Source: Glutamicibacter sp. MNS18 (GTDB lineage Bacteria; Actinomycetota; Actinomycetes; Actinomycetales; Micrococcaceae). From it: 64,000 bases of DNA. Below the pieces are notes generated by a model. That model worked only from the letters and a program-made list of their open reading frames with translations. It was not told where the DNA came from and did no database searches. Made by a program: the position numbers and the translations under genes. Below are positions 6,853 through 15,369 of this stretch, one piece after another (the first letter of the stretch is position 1; every line of letters starts with the position of its first letter). The DNA is taken from the NCBI RefSeq assembly GCF_026107515.2, contig NZ_JAPCHW010000005.1:248001-312000 (forward strand), written 5' to 3'.

Positions 6853-8625
6853 TTGGATAACAAGACCGTAAACGTACAGATTGATGTGCGGGTACCTATG
6901 CGTGACGGAGTAGAACTGGCGGCCGACGTCTATGCACCGGCTGGCGATGGGACCTACCCAGTGATCATCCTGCGCCACCCGTATAGCAGGGATCGTCGGC
7001 CGCTGCTACGTGATGTCGACGTACTGGATGTCGTGCAAGCGGGCTACATCCTGGTATTCCAGGACGTGCGTGGCCGCTACGGGTCGGAGGGGGTTTTTGA
7101 ACCATCGATTAACGAAATCGAAGATGGTGCGGACACTGTCAGGTGGGCCCATACCCTGCCCCAATCGAATGGGAAAGTCGGCATGTGGGGTTCGTCGTAT
7201 GCAGCCGAGGCCCAGTGGAGCGCGATCCAAGGCGCTCCGGGAGAAATCTCATCGATCATTCCCATCAATTCACCCTCGCACTCGCAGTTCAACGGTTTTA
7301 CCATGCGCGGGGGAGCGCAGGAGTTTGCCAGCCGCCTTGGCTGGGGGCAATCCTCTATAGCCTTTGAAGAGTTCAGGCGCTCTCAGCCGGAGGCTTCCGG
7401 CGAAGAATTGGTGGCTCTTTACGCGCGAAACCAGGAACTGTTCGATTCCAAGCAGATCTACGAGTTGCGCCCATTCTCACGGATTCACGATGTCCAAGCC
7501 GGATTCTTGTCCGATGTGAGTCGAATCTTTGGTGAGGAGCCTGGGGAAACCTGGCGTTCGCTGGGACGAACTGCTGGTAAATATGATCAATTTACTGATG
7601 TGGCGGTACTCAACTATGGGGGATGGTTCGACTGCTTTCTCGGATCAACGCTTGCACAGTATGAGGGACTGGCGGAAGCAGCCCGGAACAAAAACAGCCG
7701 AGCGCCGCACCTGATCGTTGGCCCCTGGTCGCACCGGGAGAGCCTGGACCGGTTGGGGGATCTCAAATTCGGCCCCCATGCCAAGGCGGCAATGCCCGGA
7801 AGCATAGGCACAATGACACAGCAAATACTGGATTGGTTCGATGCCACGATCAAGGGGCAATCGGACAAACTGGACGTCGAACATCCTGTGAAACTGTTCC
7901 TCATGGGCCGCAACCAATGGCTGGGATTTGAGACCTATCCACCTAAGGAACTGGTCATGCAACAGTGGCATCTGCATTCGGAAGGGATCCTCAGTTCGAG
8001 ACAGCCGTCCCGGGAGAGCGTTGAGCAATACGACTACGATCCGTTGAACCCGGTACCTACGCTTGGGGGGCCCGTGTTGCTGCCGCCCGAATTCCGAGTC
8101 GGTCCGGTGGACCAGTCAGCACTGGCAGGGCGTAGCGACATCCTGTCCTTTACTAGCGAAGTCCTTGAATCAGACTTGCATGTAATTGGCAACCTTGGCA
8201 TCGACCTTACTGTTTCCACTTCGGCACCGGATACGGACTTCGTCGTAAAGCTGTGCGACGTGACTGAAGACGGACGCTCAATTCTCATTGCCGACGGGAT
8301 CCAACGAATTTCGGCACGCAACATGTTTACTTACGACGCGCAGTACAGGGGCACCGAACCCGAGATGGTGGAACCAGGCGAGAAAGTGCACATTACCGTC
8401 AACATGCTGGGCACTGCGTATACGTTTGCACGGGGTCACCGGTTGCGTGTCGATATCACCTCGAGTAATTGGCCGCGATGGGACGCCAATCCGAATACCG
8501 GAAAAACCTGCTATGACAGCGAAAAATCCGAGATCGCACATCAGCAGATCCATCTAGGACACTCACGGTGTGTATTGCACCTTCCTGCCGTACCCGAAAC
8601 AGAAATTCAGCGGGCTGCACTGTAG
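6853..8625 (+). CDS. CocE/NonD family serine hydrolase (X-Pro dipeptidyl-peptidase fold)
   Basis: 590 aa from the TTG at 6853. That start is favoured because GGAGG lies five bases before it; in-frame ATGs at 6796 and 6835 have no ribosome site. The N-terminal alpha/beta hydrolase domain has the nucleophile motif GMWGSSYAAEAQ and a catalytic-His candidate in VGPWSHRES. The C-terminal half is the jelly-roll domain of the PepX/cocaine-esterase family. Members cleave esters or amides, including X-Pro peptides, cocaine and beta-lactam side chains. No signal peptide is evident, so it is probably cytoplasmic. It leads a + strand cluster with a peptide-type ABC importer, suggesting the imported compound is hydrolysed inside the cell. 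The substrate cannot be read from sequence. Confidence 0.85.
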   Translation: MDNKTVNVQIDVRVPMRDGVELAADVYAPAGDGTYPVIILRHPYSRDRRPLLRDVDVLDVVQAGYILVFQDVRGRYGSEGVFEPSINEIEDGADTVRWAHTLPQSNGKVGMWGSSYAAEAQWSAIQGAPGEISSIIPINSPSHSQFNGFTMRGGAQEFASRLGWGQSSIAFEEFRRSQPEASGEELVALYARNQELFDSKQIYELRPFSRIHDVQAGFLSDVSRIFGEEPGETWRSLGRTAGKYDQFTDVAVLNYGGWFDCFLGSTLAQYEGLAEAARNKNSRAPHLIVGPWSHRESLDRLGDLKFGPHAKAAMPGSIGTMTQQILDWFDATIKGQSDKLDVEHPVKLFLMGRNQWLGFETYPPKELVMQQWHLHSEGILSSRQPSRESVEQYDYDPLNPVPTLGGPVLLPPEFRVGPVDQSALAGRSDILSFTSEVLESDLHVIGNLGIDLTVSTSAPDTDFVVKLCDVTEDGRSILIADGIQRISARNMFTYDAQYRGTEPEMVEPGEKVHITVNMLGTAYTFARGHRLRVDITSSNWPRWDANPNTGKTCYDSEKSEIAHQQIHLGHSRCVLHLPAVPETEIQRAAL

Positions 8626-8650
8626 CCGCCCCCGCAACACAGGAGACATC

Positions 8651-10204
8651 ATGCGCAAACTACACAAAATTCTCGCACCTGCGGTAATCGGGATCTTCGC
8701 GCTCACCGGTTGTGGCGGAGGTACCCAGGCCGCCGGAAGTTCCGAACTCACACTGGCAGTGAGTAGCGAACCCATTGGACTGGATCCGGCTGTTGCAGCC
8801 AATGGTAATGCTTCGGCTTGGTTCGTTGATCTGGCCTATGCCTCGTTGCTGACACTGGACGAAAACGGCGAGCTTGCCCCAGGGTTGGCTAGCTCATGGG
8901 AATTCACAGATACCAGCAATACTCAGGTCAGAGTCACGTTGCAAGAAGGACTGACTTTTGCCGACGGCACCGCACTGACAGCATCGAGTGTCGTCGACTC
9001 CATCGAGTACTTCAAGACAGGATCAGGACCTTCAAGTACCTATTTCAAGGACCTTGAGCTGGAAGCAACAGATGACCTGAACGTTGTAATCACCAGCCCC
9101 GAGCCGAATCCACTTCTTCCCACCTTGCTGACACCCAAATACATGGGTGGCGGAGTGATTTCGTCGGCGGGTCTGAACAGCACCGAGACCTTGAACGCAG
9201 CAACCTTTGGTGCGGGGCCCTATGTCTTGGACACGGCTGCCACCGTCAGCGGAGACCGTTATGTGTACGTCCCCAATGAAAACTACTACAAGTATGACGA
9301 ATTGGACTTCGACAAGATCACCATCCGGATTATCCCTAACCTCACCTCCCAGGTTCAGGCACTAAAGACCGGGCAAATCGATGTCATGCAGGGCGACAAT
9401 TCAATCATGGGTGAAGTTGAAGGCGTGGACAACGTCGGGATCACGACGCAACCGACCTTATGGAATGGGCTCTACTTTGCCGACCGCGATGGCACCCTGT
9501 CACCTGAGCTAGCTGATCGAAAAGTACGACAGGCTTTGAACTATGCCGTGGATCGAGAAGCGATCGCTGCTGCCGCGTATGGGGACTACGGACGTGCCGA
9601 GACGCAGCCAGCTGTCCCAGGAGACAGCAGCCATGGCTATGACGAGGAGCTGAGCAAATATTACAGCTACGATCCGGCGAAGGCCAAGGAACTCCTGGCC
9701 GAGGCTGGCTACGCCGATGGTTTTACCCTGAGTGTTCCCTATAAGGGGCAGCAGGCACCCAGCACCACAATGGTCCAGGCACTATCGGAGCAACTCAAGG
9801 CAGTAGGAGTCACCTTGGACCTGCAGCCCTCCACCAATACCGGGGAATGGGTCTCGAAGTTGGTATCGCAGACGCACGGAGCCTTCCAACAGGATTCCTC
9901 TGGTCGACCACTGGTCCTGGCTGCACAGATGAACTGGTTGCCCGGTGGTGTGCTCAACCCGTTTAACGTCGATGACCCAGACATTGGTGCCGCCTACGAT
10001 GAGCTGATCCATGCGTCCACGGAGGATCAGGAAGAAGTGGCCCGGGACTTCATGCAGATGTTGGTGGAAAATGCTTACACGTTACCCGTGGTTTCCGCCG
10101 ACGAAATCTATCTCTATGACACCGAAGCGGTCGAATCGGTTGGCTTCCTCGGAAACACCCCGAAGCTTTCGCCTATTGACACCTGGACTCGTGCCGGTGA
10201 ATGA
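8651..10204 (+). CDS. Peptide-type ABC transporter substrate-binding lipoprotein
   Basis: 517 aa from the ATG at 8651, preceded by AGGAG. The signal peptide ends in the lipobox LTGC (Cys near residue 20), so the protein is membrane-anchored. It belongs to SBP family 5 (DppA/OppA type), seen in phrases such as ADGTALTASSVVDSIEYF and RQALNYAVDREAI. It captures the solute for the permeases encoded next. The gap to the hydrolase stop is 25 bases, consistent with one transcript. Confidence 0.9.
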   Translation: MRKLHKILAPAVIGIFALTGCGGGTQAAGSSELTLAVSSEPIGLDPAVAANGNASAWFVDLAYASLLTLDENGELAPGLASSWEFTDTSNTQVRVTLQEGLTFADGTALTASSVVDSIEYFKTGSGPSSTYFKDLELEATDDLNVVITSPEPNPLLPTLLTPKYMGGGVISSAGLNSTETLNAATFGAGPYVLDTAATVSGDRYVYVPNENYYKYDELDFDKITIRIIPNLTSQVQALKTGQIDVMQGDNSIMGEVEGVDNVGITTQPTLWNGLYFADRDGTLSPELADRKVRQALNYAVDREAIAAAAYGDYGRAETQPAVPGDSSHGYDEELSKYYSYDPAKAKELLAEAGYADGFTLSVPYKGQQAPSTTMVQALSEQLKAVGVTLDLQPSTNTGEWVSKLVSQTHGAFQQDSSGRPLVLAAQMNWLPGGVLNPFNVDDPDIGAAYDELIHASTEDQEEVARDFMQMLVENAYTLPVVSADEIYLYDTEAVESVGFLGNTPKLSPIDTWTRAGE

Positions 10205-10256
10205 CGTGGATATGTCCCATGACGGCTAATGAATTCGTTGGAGGAAGGTGGGGGAA

Positions 10257-11198
10257 ATGCTGAAAACTGTAGGGCAAAGAGTTTTGTTGTCCGTGCCATT
10301 GATCCTGTTGGTTTCCGCGGTGACTTTTGTCCTGCAGGGGTTGGTGCCGGGTGATCCCGCTCGAACACTGTTGGGAGTCAACGCCAGTGAAGCTGATTAC
10401 CTGAAACTGCGACAGGCACTGCAGCTGGATGAACCATTCATCACTCGCTACGGTGACTACTTGGGAGGAATGATCCAGGGTGATTTGGGTTCTTCGATTT
10501 TCACTTCCATCCCAGTGGCCACGAGTATTCTGCAACGGTTGCCGGTAACCTTGGCGCTAATGATCGGGGCCGTTGTACTGGCCGCGGTGCTCGGCATCCT
10601 GTTGGGCGTGTGGAGCGCGGTGCGCGGAGGCACCATCAGCAAGGTTCTTGACGGGCTGTCCATGGCAGGATTCGCGATTCCGAATTTCTGGCTCGGATTG
10701 CTGTTGGTGGCGGCGTTCGCCATTGCCATCCCGCTGTTCCCTGCCACGGGGTATGAGCCGCTGGCCTATGGCTTCTCGCCATGGTTGTTGTGTCTGGTTC
10801 TTCCGTGGATAGCCTTGTCGCTCAATGGCGTTGCCACGATCGCCAAGGTTACACGTGAAAGCATGCTGACCTCGTTAAATACCGATTATATTCGCACCTT
10901 GCGGGCCGCGGGAGTGGGCAGGGGCTCGCTCGTGTGGAAACACTCCTTGCGGAACGCAGGCATACCCGTCAGCACCATGATCGGCCTGACGATGATCCAT
11001 TGCATCTCCGGCACGGTTTTCGTGGAAAATGTCTTCGCGCTGCCGGGGCTGGGATCGCTGGCAGTCAGCGCGATCAACAACCACGACACGCCTGTCACCC
11101 AGGGGGTGGTGCTTACGTACACACTCTTGGTGGTCATCATTAATATTGCCGTCGACTTGGTCTATACGGTCCTGAATCCAAAGGTGAGAGTCTCATGA
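10257..11198 (+). CDS. ABC transporter permease, DppB/OppB type
   Basis: 313 aa with about six membrane helices. It has the N-terminal DppB signature (LVPGDPARTLLG) and the EAA-loop region RAAGVGRGSLVWKHSLRNA near residue 215. The ATG at 10257 is preferred over an in-frame GTG at 10248, which lies too close to the GGAGGA site. It forms the transmembrane pore with the following fusion protein, whose start overlaps this stop (ATGA). Confidence 0.9.
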   Translation: MLKTVGQRVLLSVPLILLVSAVTFVLQGLVPGDPARTLLGVNASEADYLKLRQALQLDEPFITRYGDYLGGMIQGDLGSSIFTSIPVATSILQRLPVTLALMIGAVVLAAVLGILLGVWSAVRGGTISKVLDGLSMAGFAIPNFWLGLLLVAAFAIAIPLFPATGYEPLAYGFSPWLLCLVLPWIALSLNGVATIAKVTRESMLTSLNTDYIRTLRAAGVGRGSLVWKHSLRNAGIPVSTMIGLTMIHCISGTVFVENVFALPGLGSLAVSAINNHDTPVTQGVVLTYTLLVVIINIAVDLVYTVLNPKVRVS

Positions 11199-12904
11199 CC
11201 CCGTTGGAAACTATCCAAGCACCCAAGCAGCGTCGCCGAATCCGGATGAATCTGGCGGTCGGATTGCCAAGCGTCCTGATCCTGACCGTGATCCTGATGG
11301 TGGCCTTGGCCCCGCTGATCGCACCGCATGATCCCTTACAACAGGACTTATCGCGGACCTTACAGAGACCAGATGCTCAGAACTGGTTGGGAACCGACTC
11401 CTTGGGGCGGGATATCTTCAGCAGGCTGTTGTATGGGGGACAACCCGCCTTGCTCGGTGTGGCCCTGGCTCTGACAGTGTTTCTATTGGTGGGTGTGTTG
11501 CTCGGTGTGCTTGCAGGATATCTGGGCGGGCTGGTCGACCGCATTGTCGGGGTAGTAGTGGACATGTTCATGGCTCTGCCCAACACCATCATTATCCTTG
11601 CGGTACTAGCCGTGTTCAGCCAAAGTCAGCCGGCATCAATGATCACACTCGGCGTGCTGGCCTCGGCAAACCTGACCCGGGTAGTGAGAGGAGCTGTGTT
11701 GGCGATCAGGGGAGAGCTCTACGTCGACGCGGCGATGGTTTCGGGCCTGACGGATCTGCGGATCATGTCCCGACATATCGTTCCAGGCGTGGTTGGGCCG
11801 GTCTTGGTGCAGCTGTCCATCTTCAGCGGGGTGGCGCTGTCTGTACAAACCGGTCTAGGCTTCCTCGGGGTGGCAAGTAAACCACCAGCACCCAGCTGGG
11901 GATCGATGGTCGGTGAAGCGGCAGAAGTGATGTCTGGCCACGGGTATTTCCTGGTCATTACCGGCGGAATCATCGCAGTCATGACCTTCGCCTTCGGGTT
12001 CCTGGGTGATGGCTTGCGCGATATGGCGTCGGAATCACGCAAACAACCGGCAGCATCGTTGTTCCGCAAACCCATGAAGGTCACAGACAGAATCGAACCA
12101 CCTAACACCGAGGCAAGGCTGAGCGTCATCGACTACTCCATTGGCTTCACCTCCAACGGTGAAACGACGCGGACAGTGAAGAACATCGATTTGGAAGTTC
12201 ACCCAGGGGAAATCGTCGGGTTGGTGGGTGAATCCGGCAGCGGAAAGAGCGTTACATCATTAAGCTGGCTGGGACTGTTACCCTCTAACGGCGCAGTAAC
12301 CACAGGCCAGGCTTTTATCGACGGTGTGCCACTGGTGGGGAAGACCGAACGTGAACTGCAAGATATCCGTGGGGCGAAGATTGGTTTGATCTCCCAAGAG
12401 CCAATGGTGGCCCTAGACCCTTCGTTCACCATCGGATCCCAACTGGGTGAAGTTGTCCGGCTCTATACCAACGGGACATCAAGGGATATCCGGACACGCT
12501 GCCTGCAACTGCTTTCCCAGGTCCAAATGCCCGACCCGGAGGGGCTCCTAGGCAAATATCCGCACGAACTGTCCGGAGGTATGCTGCAGCGGGTCGTCAT
12601 CGCCATTGCGTTGGCCGGTTCACCTCGGCTATTGATCGCTGATGAACCGACCACAGCACTTGACGTGACGGTCCAAGCAGAAATACTTGACCTGCTGAGG
12701 CACCTTCGTGATACCGAACAGATGTCAATTGTCTTGGTGACACACGATCTGGGTGTGGTTGCCGACATCTGTGAGCGGATTTACGTAATGAAGAACGGGG
12801 AGATCGTCGAGTCGGGGGTAACCCAAGAGATATTCGACTTACCCGAACAGCAGTATACGAAAACGCTAATCGCCAATACCCCGACCCTTGTCCAAGGAGC
12901 ATGA
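11195..12904 (+). CDS. ABC transporter permease (DppC type) fused to ATPase (DppD type)
   Basis: 569 aa, one uninterrupted frame. Residues 1-285 form a DppC-type permease with the family phrase NWLGTDSLGRDIFSRLLYGG and an EAA loop; a short polar linker follows. Residues 303-569 form an ABC ATPase with Walker A GESGSGKS (near 344), the signature LSGGM (near 459) and Walker B LLIADEPT (near 480). Permease and ATPase are normally separate dppC and dppD genes. The fusion fixes one ATPase to its permease; the second ATPase is supplied by the next gene. No stop or frameshift is seen at the junction, so this looks like a true fusion. Confidence 0.92.
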   Translation: MTPLETIQAPKQRRRIRMNLAVGLPSVLILTVILMVALAPLIAPHDPLQQDLSRTLQRPDAQNWLGTDSLGRDIFSRLLYGGQPALLGVALALTVFLLVGVLLGVLAGYLGGLVDRIVGVVVDMFMALPNTIIILAVLAVFSQSQPASMITLGVLASANLTRVVRGAVLAIRGELYVDAAMVSGLTDLRIMSRHIVPGVVGPVLVQLSIFSGVALSVQTGLGFLGVASKPPAPSWGSMVGEAAEVMSGHGYFLVITGGIIAVMTFAFGFLGDGLRDMASESRKQPAASLFRKPMKVTDRIEPPNTEARLSVIDYSIGFTSNGETTRTVKNIDLEVHPGEIVGLVGESGSGKSVTSLSWLGLLPSNGAVTTGQAFIDGVPLVGKTERELQDIRGAKIGLISQEPMVALDPSFTIGSQLGEVVRLYTNGTSRDIRTRCLQLLSQVQMPDPEGLLGKYPHELSGGMLQRVVIAIALAGSPRLLIADEPTTALDVTVQAEILDLLRHLRDTEQMSIVLVTHDLGVVADICERIYVMKNGEIVESGVTQEIFDLPEQQYTKTLIANTPTLVQGA

Positions 12905-12905
12905 G

Positions 12906-13736
12906 ATGACCAACTCCCTTTTGACGGTCCAAAACCTGGCGATTGAATACAAACGCCCAGGTTGGCGCAGGTCTTCGATCCGGGTTATCCACGACGTCAG
13001 CTTCGAAATTGCCGTCGGACAGACACTTGCACTGGTCGGTGAATCAGGGTCAGGCAAGTCCTCGATTGGTCGAGCCGTCCTGGGGCTGACGCCTGCGGCC
13101 GAGGGGAACATCGAGTTTCAAGGACACGACTTGCTGGCGATGAACAAGAGGGATCGTCGGATGATGTCCGGTGACTTGCAAGTGATATTCCAAAACCCGT
13201 ATGGATCTTTGAACCCAGGTCTGACTATTGGCCAGATTCTGGTGGAACCACTGGAAGCTTCCGGAAAGTTCAGTCGAGCGCAAGCCCAACGCCGTATTGT
13301 CGAATTACTGGATCGCGTGCATATGCCCAAGGACACGGTCAATCGGTACCCTGGCAACTTCTCCGGAGGTCAAAGGCAACGGATCGCGATCGCACGGGCA
13401 CTCGCCTTGGAACCCAAGCTCGTCGTGTGCGACGAGCCAACGAGCGCACTAGACGTTTCCACCCAAGCAGCGGTGCTGGATCTGTTGCGCGAATTGCAGG
13501 AGGGGCTGGATGTTTCCTATCTGTTCATCACCCATGACCTCGCCGTAGTGCGTACTTTCGCTGATCGGGTCATTGTCCTGGAACAAGGGCGCATAGTGGA
13601 GGAAGGGGACAGCGCAGCCGTGTGCGACAACCCTACGCATCCATATACCAAGAAACTTGTTGCGGCAGCACCCGTTCCGAACCCCAGGATGCAACAAGAA
13701 CGTCGCGAGGCGCGGTTGGCGTTGAAACATGCCTAA
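12906..13736 (+). CDS. ABC transporter ATP-binding protein, DppF/OppF type
   Basis: 276 aa from the ATG at 12906, which has AAGGAG six bases upstream. Walker A is GESGSGKSS, the signature is FSGGQRQRIAIARAL and Walker B is LVVCDEPTSALD. It probably pairs with the ATPase half of the preceding fusion protein to energise uptake. The C-terminus is shorter than in classical OppF and lacks the cysteine-rich tail, similar to the fused partner. Confidence 0.9.
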   Translation: MTNSLLTVQNLAIEYKRPGWRRSSIRVIHDVSFEIAVGQTLALVGESGSGKSSIGRAVLGLTPAAEGNIEFQGHDLLAMNKRDRRMMSGDLQVIFQNPYGSLNPGLTIGQILVEPLEASGKFSRAQAQRRIVELLDRVHMPKDTVNRYPGNFSGGQRQRIAIARALALEPKLVVCDEPTSALDVSTQAAVLDLLRELQEGLDVSYLFITHDLAVVRTFADRVIVLEQGRIVEEGDSAAVCDNPTHPYTKKLVAAAPVPNPRMQQERREARLALKHA

Positions 13737-13811
13737 GGGCAACCAGATGCATTCGATGAGCTTGGTAGGTGAGGTCATTGTTAGCGAAGCGATACTCAAG
13801 GACAACACAGC

Positions 13812-14294
13812 ATGATGAAGAAACGGATCGAGCCGAAGAACCCACAATTGGAGTACACGGGAACCATCACCGTGGATGTTGGCACACCCATCAATATCGG
13901 GCAGACAGCCAATGGCGAGCGAAAGGTGGTTCCAATCCGTGGCGGACAGATGCAAGGTCCGCAACTAAACGGCACGGTATACGGTGCCGGCGCTGATTTC
14001 CAGCGGTACCCGGTCGGCGATCTGGCCTTGCTGGAGGCGAACTATGTGATCCGGTTGGACGATGGGACCAACTTGCTGGTGGAAAACAATGCCGTGCGAA
14101 CCGCCGAACCGGAGAGTCTCAAAGCCCTCATGGATGGACGCACGGTCAACCCGGACCTAATCTACTTCAGGTGCGTCCCTACACTGAGCGTTGAAGATGT
14201 ATCCATCCACCGATGGGTTAACAGGTCACTATTTATCGGAACAGGCGAGCGGTATACGGATGGTGTCCGGATTCAGGTTTTCCGGGTTCTATAG
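13812..14294 (+). CDS. DUF3237 (UPF0311) family protein
   Basis: 160 aa. The phrases GERKVVPIRGGQMQGP, YGAGADFQRY and the C-terminal SLFIGTGERY match the DUF3237 beta-barrel family. It is a cytoplasmic protein of unknown biochemistry, often found near catabolic genes for aromatic or xenobiotic compounds. It lies 75 bases after the ATPase gene and probably ends the hydrolase/ABC transcript. Linkage to the CocE pathway is inferred from position only. Confidence 0.8.
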   Translation: MMKKRIEPKNPQLEYTGTITVDVGTPINIGQTANGERKVVPIRGGQMQGPQLNGTVYGAGADFQRYPVGDLALLEANYVIRLDDGTNLLVENNAVRTAEPESLKALMDGRTVNPDLIYFRCVPTLSVEDVSIHRWVNRSLFIGTGERYTDGVRIQVFRVL

Positions 14295-14441
14295 CAAAAG
14301 CGCTGGGCAACTGACGACATACGATATAGCGAGGAACGCTGGCTTCTGTGCGACCCGTGAACATTGGGAATCCGGAGAAGGGCCAGAGCCGTGCGTGGTC
14401 TGCCCGCCCGGGATTTCCTGCTTCGTAAACGCGACTACAAC

Positions 14442-14482
14442 GATGTGCGCTGTTGCCCGTGGCAGGGGCAACGACGCACATC
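14442..14482. terminator. Hairpin between convergent genes
   Basis: Arms GATGTGCG (14442-14449) and GTTGCCC (14452-14458) pair with 14475-14482 and 14466-14472, leaving a two-base internal mismatch and a 7-base loop. It lies between the DUF3237 gene and the oppositely oriented OsmC gene and could serve both. There is no U tract. Confidence 0.55.
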
Positions 14483-14491
14483 GGTATCCAC

Positions 14492-15043
14492 CTAGTTCGC
14501 CGAGGTCACCGTGACGGTGGCCTGGACCGGCACCGGGTTCTTGAAGATATCAAGGACCGGGCAACGCTCATCCACCACGCGCTGCAGTTCCTCATAACGC
14601 TCAAGTGCTTCCGGCCCGGTGATCTGCACTTCCAGCTGGACGTCCGAGAATCCCGGACGCACCGCGTCGTTGGCACCGAACAGGCCATGCACGTCAAGGT
14701 CGCCGTTGGCGGTGATGGAAATGTCATCGACCTGGATGCCCAGTTGCTGGGCATAGAGCCGGTAGACCACGATCTGGCAGGATGCCAGCGCGCCCAAGGC
14801 GTATTCCACCGGGCTGGCGGCGATATCGTCACCGGCCAGCGGGGCGGGCTCGTCGACCTGGAAGCTGTGCTTGCCGGCCTTGATGGTACTGGCCACGGAC
14901 CCGATGCCCTCGCCGGTGGTGCTGAAGGTCAGCTGGCCGTTTGCCGGGTCCTGGGCCAGTCGTTCGGACCAGGCCTGGCCGGCCTCCTGGAGACGACGCG
15001 CGCGGTCTTCGGCCACTGACAGTGTGCTTGTTGCATTCGACAT
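14492..15043 (-). CDS. OsmC/Ohr family protein
   Basis: 183 aa from the ATG at 15043; an in-frame ATG at 15082 would add 13 residues within the leader. The OsmC fold is seen in the central helix SPVEYALGALASCQIVVYRL, which carries the conserved redox Cys, and in VRPGFSDVQLEVQI. OsmC-like proteins reduce organic peroxides with thiols; this subgroup is not classical Ohr. The 5' leader contains a SAM-IV-type riboswitch (15083-15200), tying expression to S-adenosylmethionine and so suggesting a role in sulfur metabolism. The SAM link is read from RNA structure, not from the protein. Confidence 0.85.
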   Translation of the reverse strand: MSNATSTLSVAEDRARRLQEAGQAWSERLAQDPANGQLTFSTTGEGIGSVASTIKAGKHSFQVDEPAPLAGDDIAASPVEYALGALASCQIVVYRLYAQQLGIQVDDISITANGDLDVHGLFGANDAVRPGFSDVQLEVQITGPEALERYEELQRVVDERCPVLDIFKNPVPVQATVTVTSAN

Positions 15044-15082
15044 GGGAGGAGTGTTCCCCTTTCTGGCGCGAGGGGGCGCCAT

Positions 15083-15200
15083 CGCTTACGTTCCTGGCTT
15101 TCAGGAGCGTCGAATCATCACCTGGAGCACCCCGCACAATGGCGCGGATAGGGTTGCCGTCCAACCAGCCAGGGCTGCAAGTGGTTGGAACTCGTGATTC
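15083..15200 (-). ncRNA. SAM-IV-type riboswitch in the OsmC leader
   Basis: Read on the minus strand from 15200. P1 is GAATCA (15200-15195) paired with TGATTC (15117-15112). A perfect 7-bp stem CCAACCA/TGGTTGG (15188-15182 with 15167-15161) closes a loop containing CCTGGC (15173-15168). That loop is complementary to GCCAGG (15098-15093) beyond P1, the pseudoknot typical of SAM-IV and SAM-I/IV RNAs. The core has GGCAACCC, then a CCGC/GCGG stem, GGTGCTCC and GGTGATGA, as in actinobacterial SAM riboswitches. The OsmC start lies about 40 bases downstream, so control may be at translation. Confidence 0.82.
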
Positions 15201-15369
15201 AGTGGTTCTTTTCTACCAAGGACGGCACAGCGGGGTAAACGCCTGCTTCATGCGGCGTCATGAGACGAAGGCGCAATAGATAGACTGGGGAAGGGGTTGC
15301 GGCCTACCTCAACCGGTGCCGCGCGAACATCGGACCCGGCCCGGAACAGCGACAGGACGACACACATTT

